The position numbers and the translations under genes were made by a program. Below are positions 9,227 through 18,576 of a stretch of DNA of 64,000 nt, piece after piece. The DNA lies in NCBI RefSeq assembly GCF_003024515.2, contig NZ_PYIX02000015.1, forward strand, positions 1 to 64,000. The letters run 5' to 3'. Position 1 is the stretch's first letter. Each line of letters begins with the position of its first letter. The stretch is from Acinetobacter sichuanensis. GTDB lineage: Bacteria; Pseudomonadota; Gammaproteobacteria; Pseudomonadales; Moraxellaceae. The notes below the pieces were generated by a model. The model had not been told where the DNA came from. It ran no database searches and worked only from the letters and a program-made list of their open reading frames with translations.

Positions 9227-9913
9227 ATGATGTATAAATTTAAACAAATTTTTTTAGTAAGTCTGTTAGGGCTTGCTTTTACTGGATGTAGTAATCTACA
9301 AACGATTAATCAAAACACTATTCCTACTGAGTACAAACAACAACTCAGCACATCTGAAGCAATTATTGCCTATTTTGATAAAGATGCATCTGAGGGTGAA
9401 GAATACGATTCTGGTTATTCAGCCACTCCAACAGAAGATGGCTTTTATCGTAAATTATTAGGTCGTGATAAAGATGGACGCTTTTTAGTACAAGATTTTT
9501 ATCAGAAAAATAATAAACAACAAACTTCTCCATTTTGGATCAAAGAACCTTTAGCTTTACGCAGTTTTGATATTATTTTTACTGATGGTCCAATCACAAC
9601 TTACTTTGAAAATGGTCAAGTTTCATCAGTTTCAAATTATAAAGAAGGTGTAGAGGTTGGATTATCGAAAACCTTTTATCACAATGGGCAGCAAGCTTTT
9701 GAATATGAAATAGCAGACCCAGAAGTCAATTCCTATAAAATTAAATTTTGGTATGAGAATGGCAAACCTGCGGTAGAAGGTTCTGTGGTCTATAAAGATG
9801 AACAATCTATTTATGATGCTAAAGCATGGGATCGTCAAGGGCAAGCTGTCACAGACAATACACAAATCAATGATATTGTTGAAGATATCTACAAAAAAAC
9901 TGATGAAGAATAA
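9227..9913 (+). CDS. MORN-repeat lipoprotein (YwqK-like), copy 2
   Basis: Paralogue of the preceding gene, with signal peptide and lipobox FTGC. Shared blocks include AIIAYFDKDA, FYRKLLGRDKDGRFLVQDFY, the SPFWIKEPLALRSFD segment and MORN_2-type repeats (YFENGQVSSVSNYKEG, TFYHNGQQAFEYE, WYENGKPAVEG, WDRQGQAV). A GTG at 9218 would add three residues, but the ATG at 9227 gives a more typical signal peptide; the ribosome binding site is weak for both. The tandem pair probably arose by local duplication followed by divergence. The role is unknown; the C-terminal repeats suggest a beta-rich surface for protein or lipid contact. Confidence 0.82.
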   Translation: MMYKFKQIFLVSLLGLAFTGCSNLQTINQNTIPTEYKQQLSTSEAIIAYFDKDASEGEEYDSGYSATPTEDGFYRKLLGRDKDGRFLVQDFYQKNNKQQTSPFWIKEPLALRSFDIIFTDGPITTYFENGQVSSVSNYKEGVEVGLSKTFYHNGQQAFEYEIADPEVNSYKIKFWYENGKPAVEGSVVYKDEQSIYDAKAWDRQGQAVTDNTQINDIVEDIYKKTDEE

Positions 9914-9925
9914 ATAAGCTCAAAA

Positions 9926-9960
9926 TTGGGAAAGCGTCTATTTATTATTCTCTTTCCCAA
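9926..9960. terminator. hairpin between convergent genes
   Basis: A perfect nine-base stem (TTGGGAAAG / CTTTCCCAA) with a 17-base loop lies between the lipoprotein gene and the convergent hydrolase gene. On the minus strand it is followed by TTTTG, so it is more credible as a terminator for the hydrolase. Confidence 0.5.
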
Positions 9961-10006
9961 ATCCATCAGATCACAACAACTGACTTCACGTTAAACCCAC
10001 TTAACT

Positions 10007-10567
10007 TCAAACCAATAAGTGATTTAATTTTTCCCATAATTCAGAAAATTCAACAAAACCATCATCCTGCATAAAGTGCCCTGCTGATTTTATTTCAACC
10101 ATCTGAGCATGTATTGCAAATCCTAAGCGGATACTCTCAGGTGCGGTAACGTAAGGATCATTATTTGATAAAAAAATAAAACGTTTTTGAATCGCAGTAC
10201 GAATCACATGCTCATCAATTTTTGCTTGCTGAATAAAACCATTTAACTCAGGTAATGCAGGTAATGATTCTTTAAAAGGTGCTATTAAAAAAATAGCCTT
10301 CAGTTTTTTGCCTTTGAGTGCTTCTGATAGAAAATCTAAGCTGCTGAGACAGCCCAAACTATGTGCAACAACAATGCTATTTTCATCTAAAGGTGAAATT
10401 TGCATATGTAAACACTCTTTCCATACTTCATATTGTGGAGCACTAGAGTCTTCTAAATGGACAATTTCACATGCAGCGCCAACGGATTGAATTTTTTGTG
10501 CAAGCCAAGGAAACCAATGATTTTGTGGTGCTGCACGATAGCCATGGACAATAAAAACTGTATTCAT
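10007..10567 (-). CDS. RBBP9/YdeN-family alpha/beta hydrolase
   Basis: A compact serine hydrolase of about 186 residues. The oxyanion region VFIVHGYRAAPQNHWFPWL is at the N terminus, the nucleophile elbow is VVAHSLGC (Ser in HSLG), the acidic residue is probably in SNNDPYV and the catalytic His in SAGHFMQDDGF near the C terminus. Family members are small esterases of uncertain substrate. I chose the ATG at 10567 because AAGAAG precedes it at a suitable distance and it matches the family start; an ATG at 10591 would add eight residues without a binding site. It lies upstream of and on the same strand as nothing related. Confidence 0.85.
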   Translation of the reverse strand: MNTVFIVHGYRAAPQNHWFPWLAQKIQSVGAACEIVHLEDSSAPQYEVWKECLHMQISPLDENSIVVAHSLGCLSSLDFLSEALKGKKLKAIFLIAPFKESLPALPELNGFIQQAKIDEHVIRTAIQKRFIFLSNNDPYVTAPESIRLGFAIHAQMVEIKSAGHFMQDDGFVEFSELWEKLNHLLV

Positions 10568-10644
10568 ATCATCATTCTTCTTATCAATCATTTTTAAGTA
10601 GCAAGGATAACTGAAGTATCCGTTTTCTAATGTAATTTTTTTAT

Positions 10645-10670
10645 AAAAAAGGAGTACTTTAGTACTCCTT
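10645..10670 (-). terminator. terminator after ffh
   Basis: Stem GGAGTACT / AGTACTCC with a two-base loop, followed on the minus strand by TTTTTTA, about 20 bp beyond the ffh stop. A short T run on the other side means it may work in both directions. Confidence 0.85.
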
Positions 10671-10685
10671 TATTGGGTGAAAAAC

Positions 10686-12095
10686 TTATTTTTTTGGCTC
10701 ATTATTACCAAATAATGGTCCCATTCCACCACCGCCACCGAATTGTTTTTGTAAACCACCCAATGAACGCATCATTTTTGCCATACCAGATGGATTTGCA
10801 AATTTTTTCATCATTTTTGCCATCTGTGCATGCTGTTTAATCAGTTTATTAACTTCAACAACATCCATACCACAACCTGCTGCGATACGTTTTTTACGGC
10901 TAGGGTTCATCAAGTCTGGGTTACGACGTTCTTTGATGGTCATCGACTGGATAATCGCTTCCATCTTTTTGACTTGCTTTTCAGGATTCGCTTGCGCGAT
11001 TGCATCTTGAATCCCTGAATTGCTCATGCCAGGCAACTTATCTAAGAAGCCCATCATCCCGCCCATCTTATTCATTTGTTCAAATTGCATCAGCATATCT
11101 TCAAAATTGAAGCTTCCGCCTTTTTGCAATTTTTTCGCCATTTTTTCAGCTTTTTCTTTGTCGATTTTACGTTCAACTTCTTCGACAAGAGAAAGTACAT
11201 CACCCATACCTAAGATACGTTGTGCAACACGCTCAGGATGGAATGGCTCTAAGGCATCAAGTTTTTCACCCATACCTAAGAATTTGATTGGCTTACCTGT
11301 GATTGCACGAACAGAAAGTGCCGCACCACCACGTGCATCACCATCAGTCTTGGTCAGAATTACACCTGTTAACGGCAAGGCATCATTAAATGCTTTTGCT
11401 GTATTGGCAGCATCCTGACCCGTCATTGCATCAACAACAAATAATGTTTCAGTTGGGTTAATCGCAGCATGTAATGCTTTGATTTCATCCATCATGTCAT
11501 CATCAATATGCAAACGACCTGCGGTATCGACAATTAACACATCATTGAAATTAATTTTGGCTTGACCAATTGCACGTTGCGCAATTTTAATTGGGTCTTC
11601 AGAAGCATCTGACTCAATAAAGTCAACACCAACTTCGGCTGCAACAGTTTGTAACTGTTTAATTGCCGCTGGACGATAAACGTCAGCAGAAACCATTGCG
11701 ACTTTTTTCTTTTGACGTTCTTTTAAAAAACGAGCCAATTTTGCAGCGGTTGTGGTTTTACCCGCACCTTGCAAACCAGCTAAAAGTACAACAACAGGTG
11801 GCTTTGCAGCTAGGTCCAAAGTCTCATTCGCTGCGCCCATCATTTTGGTCAATTCGTCATAGACGATCTTCACGAAAGCTTGACCTGGAGAAAGCTGAGT
11901 CATGACTTCTTGACCCAATGCTTCTTCCTTAACTTTCGCGATAAACTCACGAGTTACAGGTAAGGCAACGTCCGCTTCTAGAAGTGCCATACGCACTTCA
12001 CGCAACGTGTCTTTAATGTTGTCTTCGGTTAGCTGCCCTGAGCCAGTAACATTTCTTAAACTCTGCGTGAGTCGTTCTGTTAAGGTATCAAACAT
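10686..12095 (-). CDS. ffh: signal recognition particle protein Ffh
   Basis: Ffh binds 4.5S RNA and signal sequences of nascent membrane proteins and delivers ribosomes to FtsY. The 469-residue protein has the N domain (residues 1-90), the SRP GTPase G domain with G1 GLQGAGKTTTAAKLA near 107-121, DVYRPAAIKQL, DTAGR near 190, TKTDGDARGG near 248, and the methionine-rich M domain (about 300-460: FEDMLMQFEQMNKMGGMMGF, and the RNA-binding segment RRNPDLMNPSRKKRIAAG). The tail is Gly/Met-rich. It is divergent from a CcsA-like gene, the same neighbourhood seen for ffh and ypjD in other Gammaproteobacteria. Confidence 0.97.
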   Translation of the reverse strand: MFDTLTERLTQSLRNVTGSGQLTEDNIKDTLREVRMALLEADVALPVTREFIAKVKEEALGQEVMTQLSPGQAFVKIVYDELTKMMGAANETLDLAAKPPVVVLLAGLQGAGKTTTAAKLARFLKERQKKKVAMVSADVYRPAAIKQLQTVAAEVGVDFIESDASEDPIKIAQRAIGQAKINFNDVLIVDTAGRLHIDDDMMDEIKALHAAINPTETLFVVDAMTGQDAANTAKAFNDALPLTGVILTKTDGDARGGAALSVRAITGKPIKFLGMGEKLDALEPFHPERVAQRILGMGDVLSLVEEVERKIDKEKAEKMAKKLQKGGSFNFEDMLMQFEQMNKMGGMMGFLDKLPGMSNSGIQDAIAQANPEKQVKKMEAIIQSMTIKERRNPDLMNPSRKKRIAAGCGMDVVEVNKLIKQHAQMAKMMKKFANPSGMAKMMRSLGGLQKQFGGGGGMGPLFGNNEPKK

Positions 12096-12239
12096 TGCAA
12101 AATCCGCTTAAAATAGCTAGTAGCAAAAAAATCTTTCTTAAAATAGAAAATTTCTGCATAAGATGCGATAGGATACTTGAGTTCATATCGAATTTATATC
12201 TTATAACATGAATATTTATCATCCCGAAAAAGGTTTGAC

Positions 12240-13049
12240 ATGATTAGCCTCCCCTTGGTTTACACTATTTTAGCATTAATTGCCTATACCACATCATTTT
12301 GGTATTTATTTATGCATCTAATGTCTAAACGTGCACCAAATCATTGGTTTATTGGTGTCGTGTTGGGTTTAGGCTTAGTTTTACATACTCTGGTGGTCTC
12401 TTCTAGTATGTTAACTCCGTTAGGCATAAATTATGACGTCTTCAATTTAATGTCCTTTACCTCAGGCTTAATGCTATTACTAAGCGTGTTATTTAGCACC
12501 TATCGTCCTGTTATTGCTCTAAATTTATTAGGAATCCCTGTTGCTGCTTTAGGCTTAATTTTAGGTTTTGCTTTTAGCTTACCTCGCCAATTTATGGAGG
12601 TGCATTCTTTAGGGCTTGATATTCATATTATTTTATCTTTATCTGCCTATGCAGTCTTATTGATGGCAACAATTCAAGCCATTTTAATTTGGTTACAAAA
12701 TAGAGAGCTCAAGAAAAAACAAAAAAAACGCGTCTGGGTCAGTTTATTGCCTCCTTTACAAGTGATGGAATCACTTCTATTTGATATGTTAGTAGCTGGG
12801 TTTAGCTTATTGACCATTGCTCTAGGTTTTGGCTTCTTTACCGTTGATAACTTTTTTGCACAGCATTTAGCACATAAAACTGCGTTTAGTATTATTTCTT
12901 GGTTCGTTTATGGGGCGTTGTTGATTGGGCATTACAAGTTTGGTTGGCGTGGTCAAAAAGCCATTCGCTTTACCATTATTGGTTTTTTCTTATTGGCAAT
13001 CGGTTTTATTGGTTCAAAATTTATTTTGGAAATGGTGCTAAATCGTTAA
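12240..13049 (+). CDS. CcsA/YpjD-like cytochrome c assembly family membrane protein
   Basis: An inner membrane protein of 269 residues with about eight hydrophobic segments. It matches the CcsA/CcmC-like 'cytochrome c assembly' family in layout and in the C-terminal block GHYKFGWRGQKAIRFTIIGF, close to the family pattern HxxxGWRGxxA. His residues in HSLGLDIHIILSL could be haem ligands. In E. coli the corresponding gene next to ffh is ypjD (function not established), so a role in haem handling is only inferred. The ribosome binding site AAGG lies about seven bases before the ATG. Confidence 0.8.
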   Translation: MISLPLVYTILALIAYTTSFWYLFMHLMSKRAPNHWFIGVVLGLGLVLHTLVVSSSMLTPLGINYDVFNLMSFTSGLMLLLSVLFSTYRPVIALNLLGIPVAALGLILGFAFSLPRQFMEVHSLGLDIHIILSLSAYAVLLMATIQAILIWLQNRELKKKQKKRVWVSLLPPLQVMESLLFDMLVAGFSLLTIALGFGFFTVDNFFAQHLAHKTAFSIISWFVYGALLIGHYKFGWRGQKAIRFTIIGFFLLAIGFIGSKFILEMVLNR

Positions 13050-13216
13050 AGTTCAGGAGAAAACATGTCTAACTTTCTCCTCCTAACCCAAATACCATTT
13101 ATCTAAAACTTAAAAATAATTCGTCAAATTGAGTTTTTTGACTTGTTTTAAATATGTAACTTATTTAATCTCCTAAAAAAAATATGTATTTAAAATTTAT
13201 CAAAAAAGGCTTGATT

Positions 13217-13396
13217 ATGAATATTATAACGCATCTTGAATATGACGACTTAAATACAATAACTGATGATCAATGTCGTCACTGTAATCAAGTTTTTCTC
13301 ATCAAAGATGCAGATCCTAATTATGATGGAATTGTGTCAACCTATGACAATGAGCGTTATTGCACATTTTCTTGTGTCACTGAGAAGAAAAAATAG
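13217..13396 (+). CDS. small protein with a four-cysteine zinc-binding pattern
   Basis: The preferred start (ATG at 13217, preceded by AAAAAAGG) gives 59 residues; an ATG at 13184 lacks a binding site. The protein contains CRHCN near residue 20 and CTFSC near residue 51, so two Cys pairs could bind one zinc ion. The sequence between them (VFLIKDADPNYDGIVSTYDNERY) is acidic. Expression and function are unknown. The 271 bases that follow hold no convincing gene. Confidence 0.6.
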   Translation: MNIITHLEYDDLNTITDDQCRHCNQVFLIKDADPNYDGIVSTYDNERYCTFSCVTEKKK

Positions 13397-13667
13397 TACG
13401 AAATGAGAGAATATTTTGTTTATTTATACAAATACATAAATAAACATGATGAAATCACTTTATTTAAACTTGATCGTGATTTTTATTATCTAAATGTGTA
13501 TTCTCAATTAAAACGGACACTCAAAATTATTCAGACTTAAAGCATACTTTTGAATGCTCTTTTTAAACTCAGCGTTAACATCACGCTCTTTATCATGACC
13601 TCTGCTAGACAACTTATGTAAAAAAAAGTATAACGCTCCTGTTTAGATTTCGCATTTAGGTAATTCA

Positions 13668-14603
13668 GTGAAACTTGTGCTTGCGCCAATGGAAGGCTTA
13701 ACCGATCCAATTATGCGTGATGTTTTAACATCAGTTGGCAGCTTTGACTGGTGCGTCACTGAGTTTATTCGTGTCACCGATTCGGTATTACCCGATCATA
13801 TTTATCACAGCTATTGCCCTGAATTAAACAATGACGGTAAAACGGCAGCAGGAACACCTGTACATGTACAGTTTTTAGGAAATAATCCAGACATGCTTGC
13901 AGCCAATGCAGTTCGTGCTGCTGAACTTGGCGCACCTGCGATTGACCTTAACTTTGGTTGTCCTGCAAAAACCGTAAATCGCCATCGAGGTGGTTCAGTA
14001 CTCTTGGATGAACCTGAAGTAGTACATGAGTTGGTTAAAGCTGTACGTGATGCTGTACCTGTGCATATTCCTGTATCAGCAAAAATGCGTTTGGGTTATA
14101 TGGATCGAAATTTTACCATGGAAAATGCGCATGCCATTGAAGACGCAGGCGCAGCATGGGTAACGGTACATGCGCGTACCAAAGCTGATGGCTATACACC
14201 GCCTGCTTTTTGGGATCTTCTTCAGCCGATCCGTGAATCACTCAACATCAATGTCATTGCCAATGGTGAAATTTGGACAAATGCTGATGCAAAACAATGC
14301 CAACTTGAATCGGGCTGTGAAGATTTAATGATTGGTCGCGGTGCTGTTACGACGCCTGACCTAACCCAATGTATTCGAAAAAATATTGATGAACCATTGA
14401 TCACATGGAATGAATTACTGAGTTTACAAATTCGTTTTTTAAATGGTGACTATAAAAAAGAAGTGAATATGGTCGGACGCTATAAACAATGGCTAGGCAT
14501 GATGTCGAAACACTATCCTGAAGCTCAAGCCTTATGGAGTGAAGTTAAACGTTTGAAAAAAATTGATGAAGTACTTGAAAAACTCAACCTTTCAAAATGT
14601 TAA
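13668..14603 (+). CDS. dusC: tRNA-dihydrouridine(16) synthase DusC
   Basis: An FMN-dependent enzyme that reduces a uridine in the tRNA D-loop with NADPH. The 311-residue protein begins KLVLAPMEGLTDPIMRDVL (FMN-binding strand), has the DusC-type ITEFVRV-like segment VTEFIRVTDSVLP, the active-site segment IDLNFGCPAKTVNRHRGGSVLL with catalytic Cys near residue 103, and VHARTKADGY plus IANGEIW for FMN phosphate binding. It matches DusC (U16) better than DusA or DusB because of the short C-terminal domain and the TEFxRV motif. It starts with GTG, preceded by AGGTAA. Confidence 0.93.
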   Translation: MKLVLAPMEGLTDPIMRDVLTSVGSFDWCVTEFIRVTDSVLPDHIYHSYCPELNNDGKTAAGTPVHVQFLGNNPDMLAANAVRAAELGAPAIDLNFGCPAKTVNRHRGGSVLLDEPEVVHELVKAVRDAVPVHIPVSAKMRLGYMDRNFTMENAHAIEDAGAAWVTVHARTKADGYTPPAFWDLLQPIRESLNINVIANGEIWTNADAKQCQLESGCEDLMIGRGAVTTPDLTQCIRKNIDEPLITWNELLSLQIRFLNGDYKKEVNMVGRYKQWLGMMSKHYPEAQALWSEVKRLKKIDEVLEKLNLSKC

Positions 14604-14617
14604 CTTCAACTCACAGC

Positions 14618-15670
14618 TTATTGCTTTAAACCTTTCACTTCTGCAACAACAGTAGGTAATTGCCAAGCACCACCAGCAAAACCTTTACATAGTCCTGTTG
14701 TTGCATCCAAGGTTTGGATATAACGCTGTCCATTCCACGTCCATGTTACTTGTGACCAACAATCGCCAATACCTCGCCCTTTATGGTTTTCAAATAACTG
14801 GCTATCGACTTCATCGCTAATGGAATAACTGACAAATTGTTTTACTGCACTCAAGTCTTTATTCATGACCCAAACGCCCCAACCAAAGTTATAAGCCCCT
14901 TTCCAACAAGCATTGGACACAGCATTTAAGTCTTTTGTGAGAGGCGTAATCACCAAACGATCTGTGTCTGAGTATTCAAATTGATCAAATAAAACAGGAC
15001 AATCATCAGCATTTGTGGTCTTTTTTAACAAAGTTATGATTTTTTGTGCTTTTTCACTTTTTGGTAAAAGCTTTATTTCTTTCGCTTTTATTAAATCTTG
15101 AGCTACAACAATCGGCTTCGCTGCTGCTGCCAAAGCATTGTGATTGACTTGAGTACCTTTTTTAATCAGTGCCGAGGAAGTTCCTACACGTTTTTGAAAC
15201 TCATCCATTTTTAACAATACAGCACTCATTCCTTGCCCTGACAAAGTATAATGCTGTTGACCTGATTCAAAAGTCACCACAGCCTCACGCTGTGCTGTTG
15301 TGAGCAAAGCTTTAAGTTGGTTGGCATTGAGTAGATTTGACTCAGTATTATTTTTCACCCAACCATAAGATTTTCCATCTATTTTGAGTTCATACTTGTC
15401 ACTTGTTTTTTGATTTTCTTCTAATTCACCAAACTGTACTTCTGCAAGTATGGGCGTATTTTCACCTGCTTTTCGGGTTAATAATACACTTATAGGGTCA
15501 TTACTATCACCATTTTGATAACCTGCTGCACGACAAGTTCCTGTATTATCACAGGCTAACATCCAATCTTTATGTTCAAAACTAAGCCCTTGAAGCGCTG
15601 CAAAACTACTATTTTGCACTAACAAACACAAAAAGCTTAAAGCTATTTTTTGTTGTAAATTAAAATTCAT
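14618..15670 (-). CDS. DUF1176 domain exported protein
   Basis: A 350-residue protein with a signal peptide (about residues 1-24, ending SFA-A). The mature start, GLSFEHKDWMLACDNTGTCRAAGY, is the typical opening of DUF1176 proteins, and the C-terminal CWSQVTWTWNGQRYIQTLDATTGLCKGFAGGAWQLP segment is split by conserved Cys and Trp positions of the family. The Cys pairs could form disulfides in the periplasm. The family has no established function. It is convergent with dusC, with only 14 bp between the stops. Confidence 0.85.
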   Translation of the reverse strand: MNFNLQQKIALSFLCLLVQNSSFAALQGLSFEHKDWMLACDNTGTCRAAGYQNGDSNDPISVLLTRKAGENTPILAEVQFGELEENQKTSDKYELKIDGKSYGWVKNNTESNLLNANQLKALLTTAQREAVVTFESGQQHYTLSGQGMSAVLLKMDEFQKRVGTSSALIKKGTQVNHNALAAAAKPIVVAQDLIKAKEIKLLPKSEKAQKIITLLKKTTNADDCPVLFDQFEYSDTDRLVITPLTKDLNAVSNACWKGAYNFGWGVWVMNKDLSAVKQFVSYSISDEVDSQLFENHKGRGIGDCWSQVTWTWNGQRYIQTLDATTGLCKGFAGGAWQLPTVVAEVKGLKQ

Positions 15671-15745
15671 CTCAATGCTCTAATTGTATTTAAATCCTTG
15701 TTATTTTAAAGCAAGTTGATGAAGAACCTATTGAATTATTGTTGT

Positions 15746-16150
15746 TTAAAATACTCTACTTTGTACTGTACCTTGAAAATTTAAACAGTCCACTATTCTT
15801 ATTTTTTGTACAGCAGACAGCTCATCAATCTTAAACCATTGATACATTGAATGCTCTTCGCTTAACTTGATCTCAGCATCTTTTGTTAAAGTACATTTAA
15901 AAATAAAAGCATGGGACTTCACTACAGAATGAAAATAAACACCTGATAAATAATCGATTTGAATGTCACAACCAATTTCCTCACGACACTCACGAATTAA
16001 AGCCGCATGAATCGTTTCTCCTAGATCTAAAGCACCGCCTGGTAAACCCCATGCACAATCAGCATAAGTGGCTTTTAATAAAAGAACTTCATTTTGAGGC
16101 TTTCACATTACAGCATGCGAACTCATACGATAAAAATCATGAAAACTCAT
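15746..16150 (-). pseudogene. NUDIX hydrolase gene interrupted by an in-frame stop
   Basis: Translation from the ATG at 16150 (AAGGA about eight bases upstream) gives MSFHDFYRMSSHAVM, then TGA at 16103-16105, then a continuous reading frame to 15746. After the stop the frame contains WGLPGGALDLGE and RECREEIG, a complete Nudix box that fits Gx5Ex7REUxEExGU. The reading frame would be 134 codons, normal for a small pyrophosphohydrolase. No ATG, GTG or TTG lies between the TGA and the Nudix box to rescue translation. Only one base change separates it from an intact gene, so the lesion is recent, or it is a sequencing error. Confidence 0.85.
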
Positions 16151-16274
16151 GGAAAATCCTTTTCCCTACTCAAAGATAATTCAGAGTTTATCTCATGAGA
16201 AATGCTTGAGCATATTTCTTTTTTGTACCTGATGCTATAGCTAGATTTCCACACAACAGGATTTATCAAAGCGG

Positions 16275-16739
16275 TTATACCACTAACTTCAGCTTAGATT
16301 TGATTTCTAAATCAATTGCTTTGCCAGTGAGCATATTTACAGGCACCGAAATATGTTGATGCAGTAACACCCATGTATCATTTTTTTTCTGCAAACATAA
16401 TGTTGTTCGACACCAAGGCATTTTAAATATCTCTTTTAATTGTGTATTTTCCAACTTGGAATAACAATATAAAAATGCCGAATCTGCTAAAACATGAATT
16501 TTAATATCACGTCGAGTAATTTTCATATTTGCAGTGAAATATGGGCTAACTTTTTCCCATTCACGTTTATATTGTTCAAGCCCACTTAACTGCGAACTAA
16601 CATCAAAAAGACTAACATTTTCTGCATAATGTTGAGTCATTTCATCAATGCTTTGATTCATCAATGCCTTATCCCACTTTTTAATTTGTTCTAAGACTTC
16701 ATGTGCAATGGTTGCATCACCTTCTATATCGACAAGCAT
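16275..16739 (-). CDS. NTF2-like (SnoaL/DUF4440-type) protein
   Basis: A soluble 154-residue protein. The order helix-helix-beta (EVLEQIKKWDKALMNQSIDEMTQHYAENVSLFD, then strands with DIKIHVLADSAFLYCYSKLE, CRTTLCLQKKNDTWVLLHQHISVP) matches the cone-shaped NTF2 fold used by SnoaL-like enzymes and ketosteroid isomerases. The pattern WVLLHQHISVP near the end is typical of the DUF4440 / calcium-kinase association group. No catalytic residue can be assigned and no partner gene is nearby. The 149 bases upstream are AT-rich with nothing recognisable. Confidence 0.7.
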   Translation of the reverse strand: MLVDIEGDATIAHEVLEQIKKWDKALMNQSIDEMTQHYAENVSLFDVSSQLSGLEQYKREWEKVSPYFTANMKITRRDIKIHVLADSAFLYCYSKLENTQLKEIFKMPWCRTTLCLQKKNDTWVLLHQHISVPVNMLTGKAIDLEIKSKLKLVV

Positions 16740-16888
16740 ATACTTATTCTCAATTGCTTATAATATTTGTGATTAATTTGACATTTTTATTCAAAAATAA
16801 CAACTGAAAAATGATTTTTTACAATAAAAAACATACAATTAAAAAAAATATTAAAATAAAATTGTAGAAAATATAAACAATTTAAAAA

Positions 16889-17482
16889 CTAATTTAAGTG
16901 GATTTCAGTCAATTTCCAATCTATATAATGACGTTGAAAAATAAATTGAGTATTTTTAGCTGCGAATGTTGGAACGATCACTTGAAATGTATTTATAGAA
17001 ATATAACGTGCATCGATATCATTCTTTTTTAAAACTTTCGGTAAGGATACTGGCTCTATTTCTATTACCTGCATGACTAAATGTTCTGGTGGTAAAAAAG
17101 CCTGAGAAATTAATTTTTTTGTTGTAAATTGAGAAAAATCAAATTTTTCTTTTAATTGTTTACCCTGAAAAAGTAAAGCAACAGTCTCTGGGGTTAATAT
17201 TTTTTGCACCACTTGATGAGAAATTTGCTCAGTCAAATGCTCTCCCCATTGTCCAATCCATGTATGATTGTTTTCTAAGCCGATACTTTGATTCATTTTT
17301 TTCTGAATCTGTGGCTCTAAACTTGCCTGTACACGTGCATAATCAATATATTTTGAAATTTTCTCTGCTTGATTATTCTCAATGGCTTGATTGATTTGAT
17401 ATAACACCCAATAAGGCGACACCAACCAACCGATCAACAACAGGACAATGAAAAAAATGGTCATCACTAAACTTTTTTTCAT
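16889..17482 (-). CDS. DUF2939 membrane-anchored protein
   Basis: A 197-residue protein with an N-terminal membrane segment (residues about 5-25) followed by SPYWVLYQINQAIENNQAEKISKYIDYARVQASLEPQ, the diagnostic start of DUF2939. The rest is probably periplasmic. Family members are widespread in Acinetobacter and relatives; the function is unknown. The neighbouring genes give no clue. Confidence 0.8.
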   Translation of the reverse strand: MKKSLVMTIFFIVLLLIGWLVSPYWVLYQINQAIENNQAEKISKYIDYARVQASLEPQIQKKMNQSIGLENNHTWIGQWGEHLTEQISHQVVQKILTPETVALLFQGKQLKEKFDFSQFTTKKLISQAFLPPEHLVMQVIEIEPVSLPKVLKKNDIDARYISINTFQVIVPTFAAKNTQFIFQRHYIDWKLTEIHLN

Positions 17483-17534
17483 TGCCCATTCCTTGATAAA
17501 TCAATTAAAAAACTATTGGCTTATCATCTTATAT

Positions 17535-17879
17535 TTATGCCTTTTTCACAAATTCAGATTTTAATTTCATTGCACCTATGCCATCAATTTTACAATCAAT
17601 ATCATGACCATCACTTGCATTCGTTAATAATCGAATATTTTTAACTTTAGTACCGACTTTTACGACAGATGAAGAACCTTTAATTTTTAGATCTTTAATT
17701 ACAGTAACAGCATCACCATCAGTTAAAACTGTACCAAAAGCATCTTTGATGATGTCGCTTTGGTCTTGAGCAGGTTGCTCACCTTCTTTCCATTCATGTG
17801 CACATTCAGGGCAAATGAGTAAATCGGCATCTTCATAAGTATATTCAGACTGACATTTTGGGCAATTTGGTAATGACAT
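17535..17879 (-). CDS. yjdM: zinc-ribbon protein of the YjdM/PhnA family
   Basis: A 114-residue protein beginning [30 protein letters not shown]: two CxxC pairs (CPKC and CPEC) form a zinc ribbon. The C-terminal half, [39 protein letters not shown], is the SH3-like domain of the family. E. coli YjdM was once named PhnA, but it is not the phosphonoacetate hydrolase. I chose the ATG at 17879, with GAGG five bases upstream, over a longer frame to 17933 that would add 18 residues before the conserved start. Confidence 0.88.
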   Translation of the reverse strand: MSLPNCPKCQSEYTYEDADLLICPECAHEWKEGEQPAQDQSDIIKDAFGTVLTDGDAVTVIKDLKIKGSSSVVKVGTKVKNIRLLTNASDGHDIDCKIDGIGAMKLKSEFVKKA

Positions 17880-18030
17880 AACAACCTCAAAATAAAGGAA
17901 AAAATGACATATACTATAGCCTATATCTATCACTATTTATAGACCAATCCCATATTTATTTTAAGGTTTTATAAATCCACCATCATGATGCAATTTTTAA
18001 GTCAACCATTACAAGTTGCTATTCTGGGTA

Positions 18031-18477
18031 CTAATGATCTGGAATACTGGGATTGACCAATAAAGATAACAGTTGTAAAGATTCTTGCCATCCTAAGTAG
18101 CAAGCAGCCACAGGAATTAATTCAGGAATCCCTGATTGAGTGATAAATAGTTCAGTCCCAACCATTGTAGATTTAAGTTCAATCTGCATTTCAATTTGAC
18201 CTTGTAAATGTAAATCATCAAATTGATCGCTATAACGAATGCGTTCATTGGGTATTAATTCATGATAAATCCCACTAAAAGTATGCTGTGATCCTGTCGA
18301 AAAATTTTTAAATGAAATTTTATAATCTCCACCTTCTACTGCATGAAGATAGTGAATTTTAGCGGTAAAACCATGGGGTGCCATCCATTTTACGAGGGCA
18401 TCAGGATCTAAAAAAGCTTGGTATACACGTTCTGGCGGCGCACTAAATACTCGATGAAGCTGAATCACATTTCCCAT
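18031..18477 (-). CDS. SRPBCC (AHSA1-like) domain protein
   Basis: A 148-residue single-domain protein. The start IQLHRVFSAPPERVYQAFLDPDALVKWMAPHGFTA and the later GDYKISFKNFSTG and FSGIYHELIPNERIRYSDQF follow the pattern of Aha1-domain proteins, a hydrophobic-cavity fold that binds lipids or small ligands. The end (GWQESLQLLSLLV) is the long C-terminal helix that closes the cavity. The ligand is unknown. The gene stands alone. Confidence 0.85.
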   Translation of the reverse strand: MGNVIQLHRVFSAPPERVYQAFLDPDALVKWMAPHGFTAKIHYLHAVEGGDYKISFKNFSTGSQHTFSGIYHELIPNERIRYSDQFDDLHLQGQIEMQIELKSTMVGTELFITQSGIPELIPVAACYLGWQESLQLLSLLVNPSIPDH

Positions 18478-18576
18478 ACTAGGCTTTCCTTCCTTGTTGT
18501 TTTTCTGCTTTCAGTGTACTGCTGCTAACAAAGTCTTGTGTATTTCTTTCGTGTATGGAAACTTAAAAATTCCTAT

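Noticed and set aside
13055..13081. Inverted repeat AGGAGAAA / TTTCTCCT after the CcsA-like gene
   Set aside because: No T run follows, so it is not a convincing terminator.
13403..13540. A 45-residue open frame starting MREYFVYLYKYINKHDE
   Set aside because: AT-rich, without a clear ribosome binding site or motif; it could be chance, so it was not annotated.
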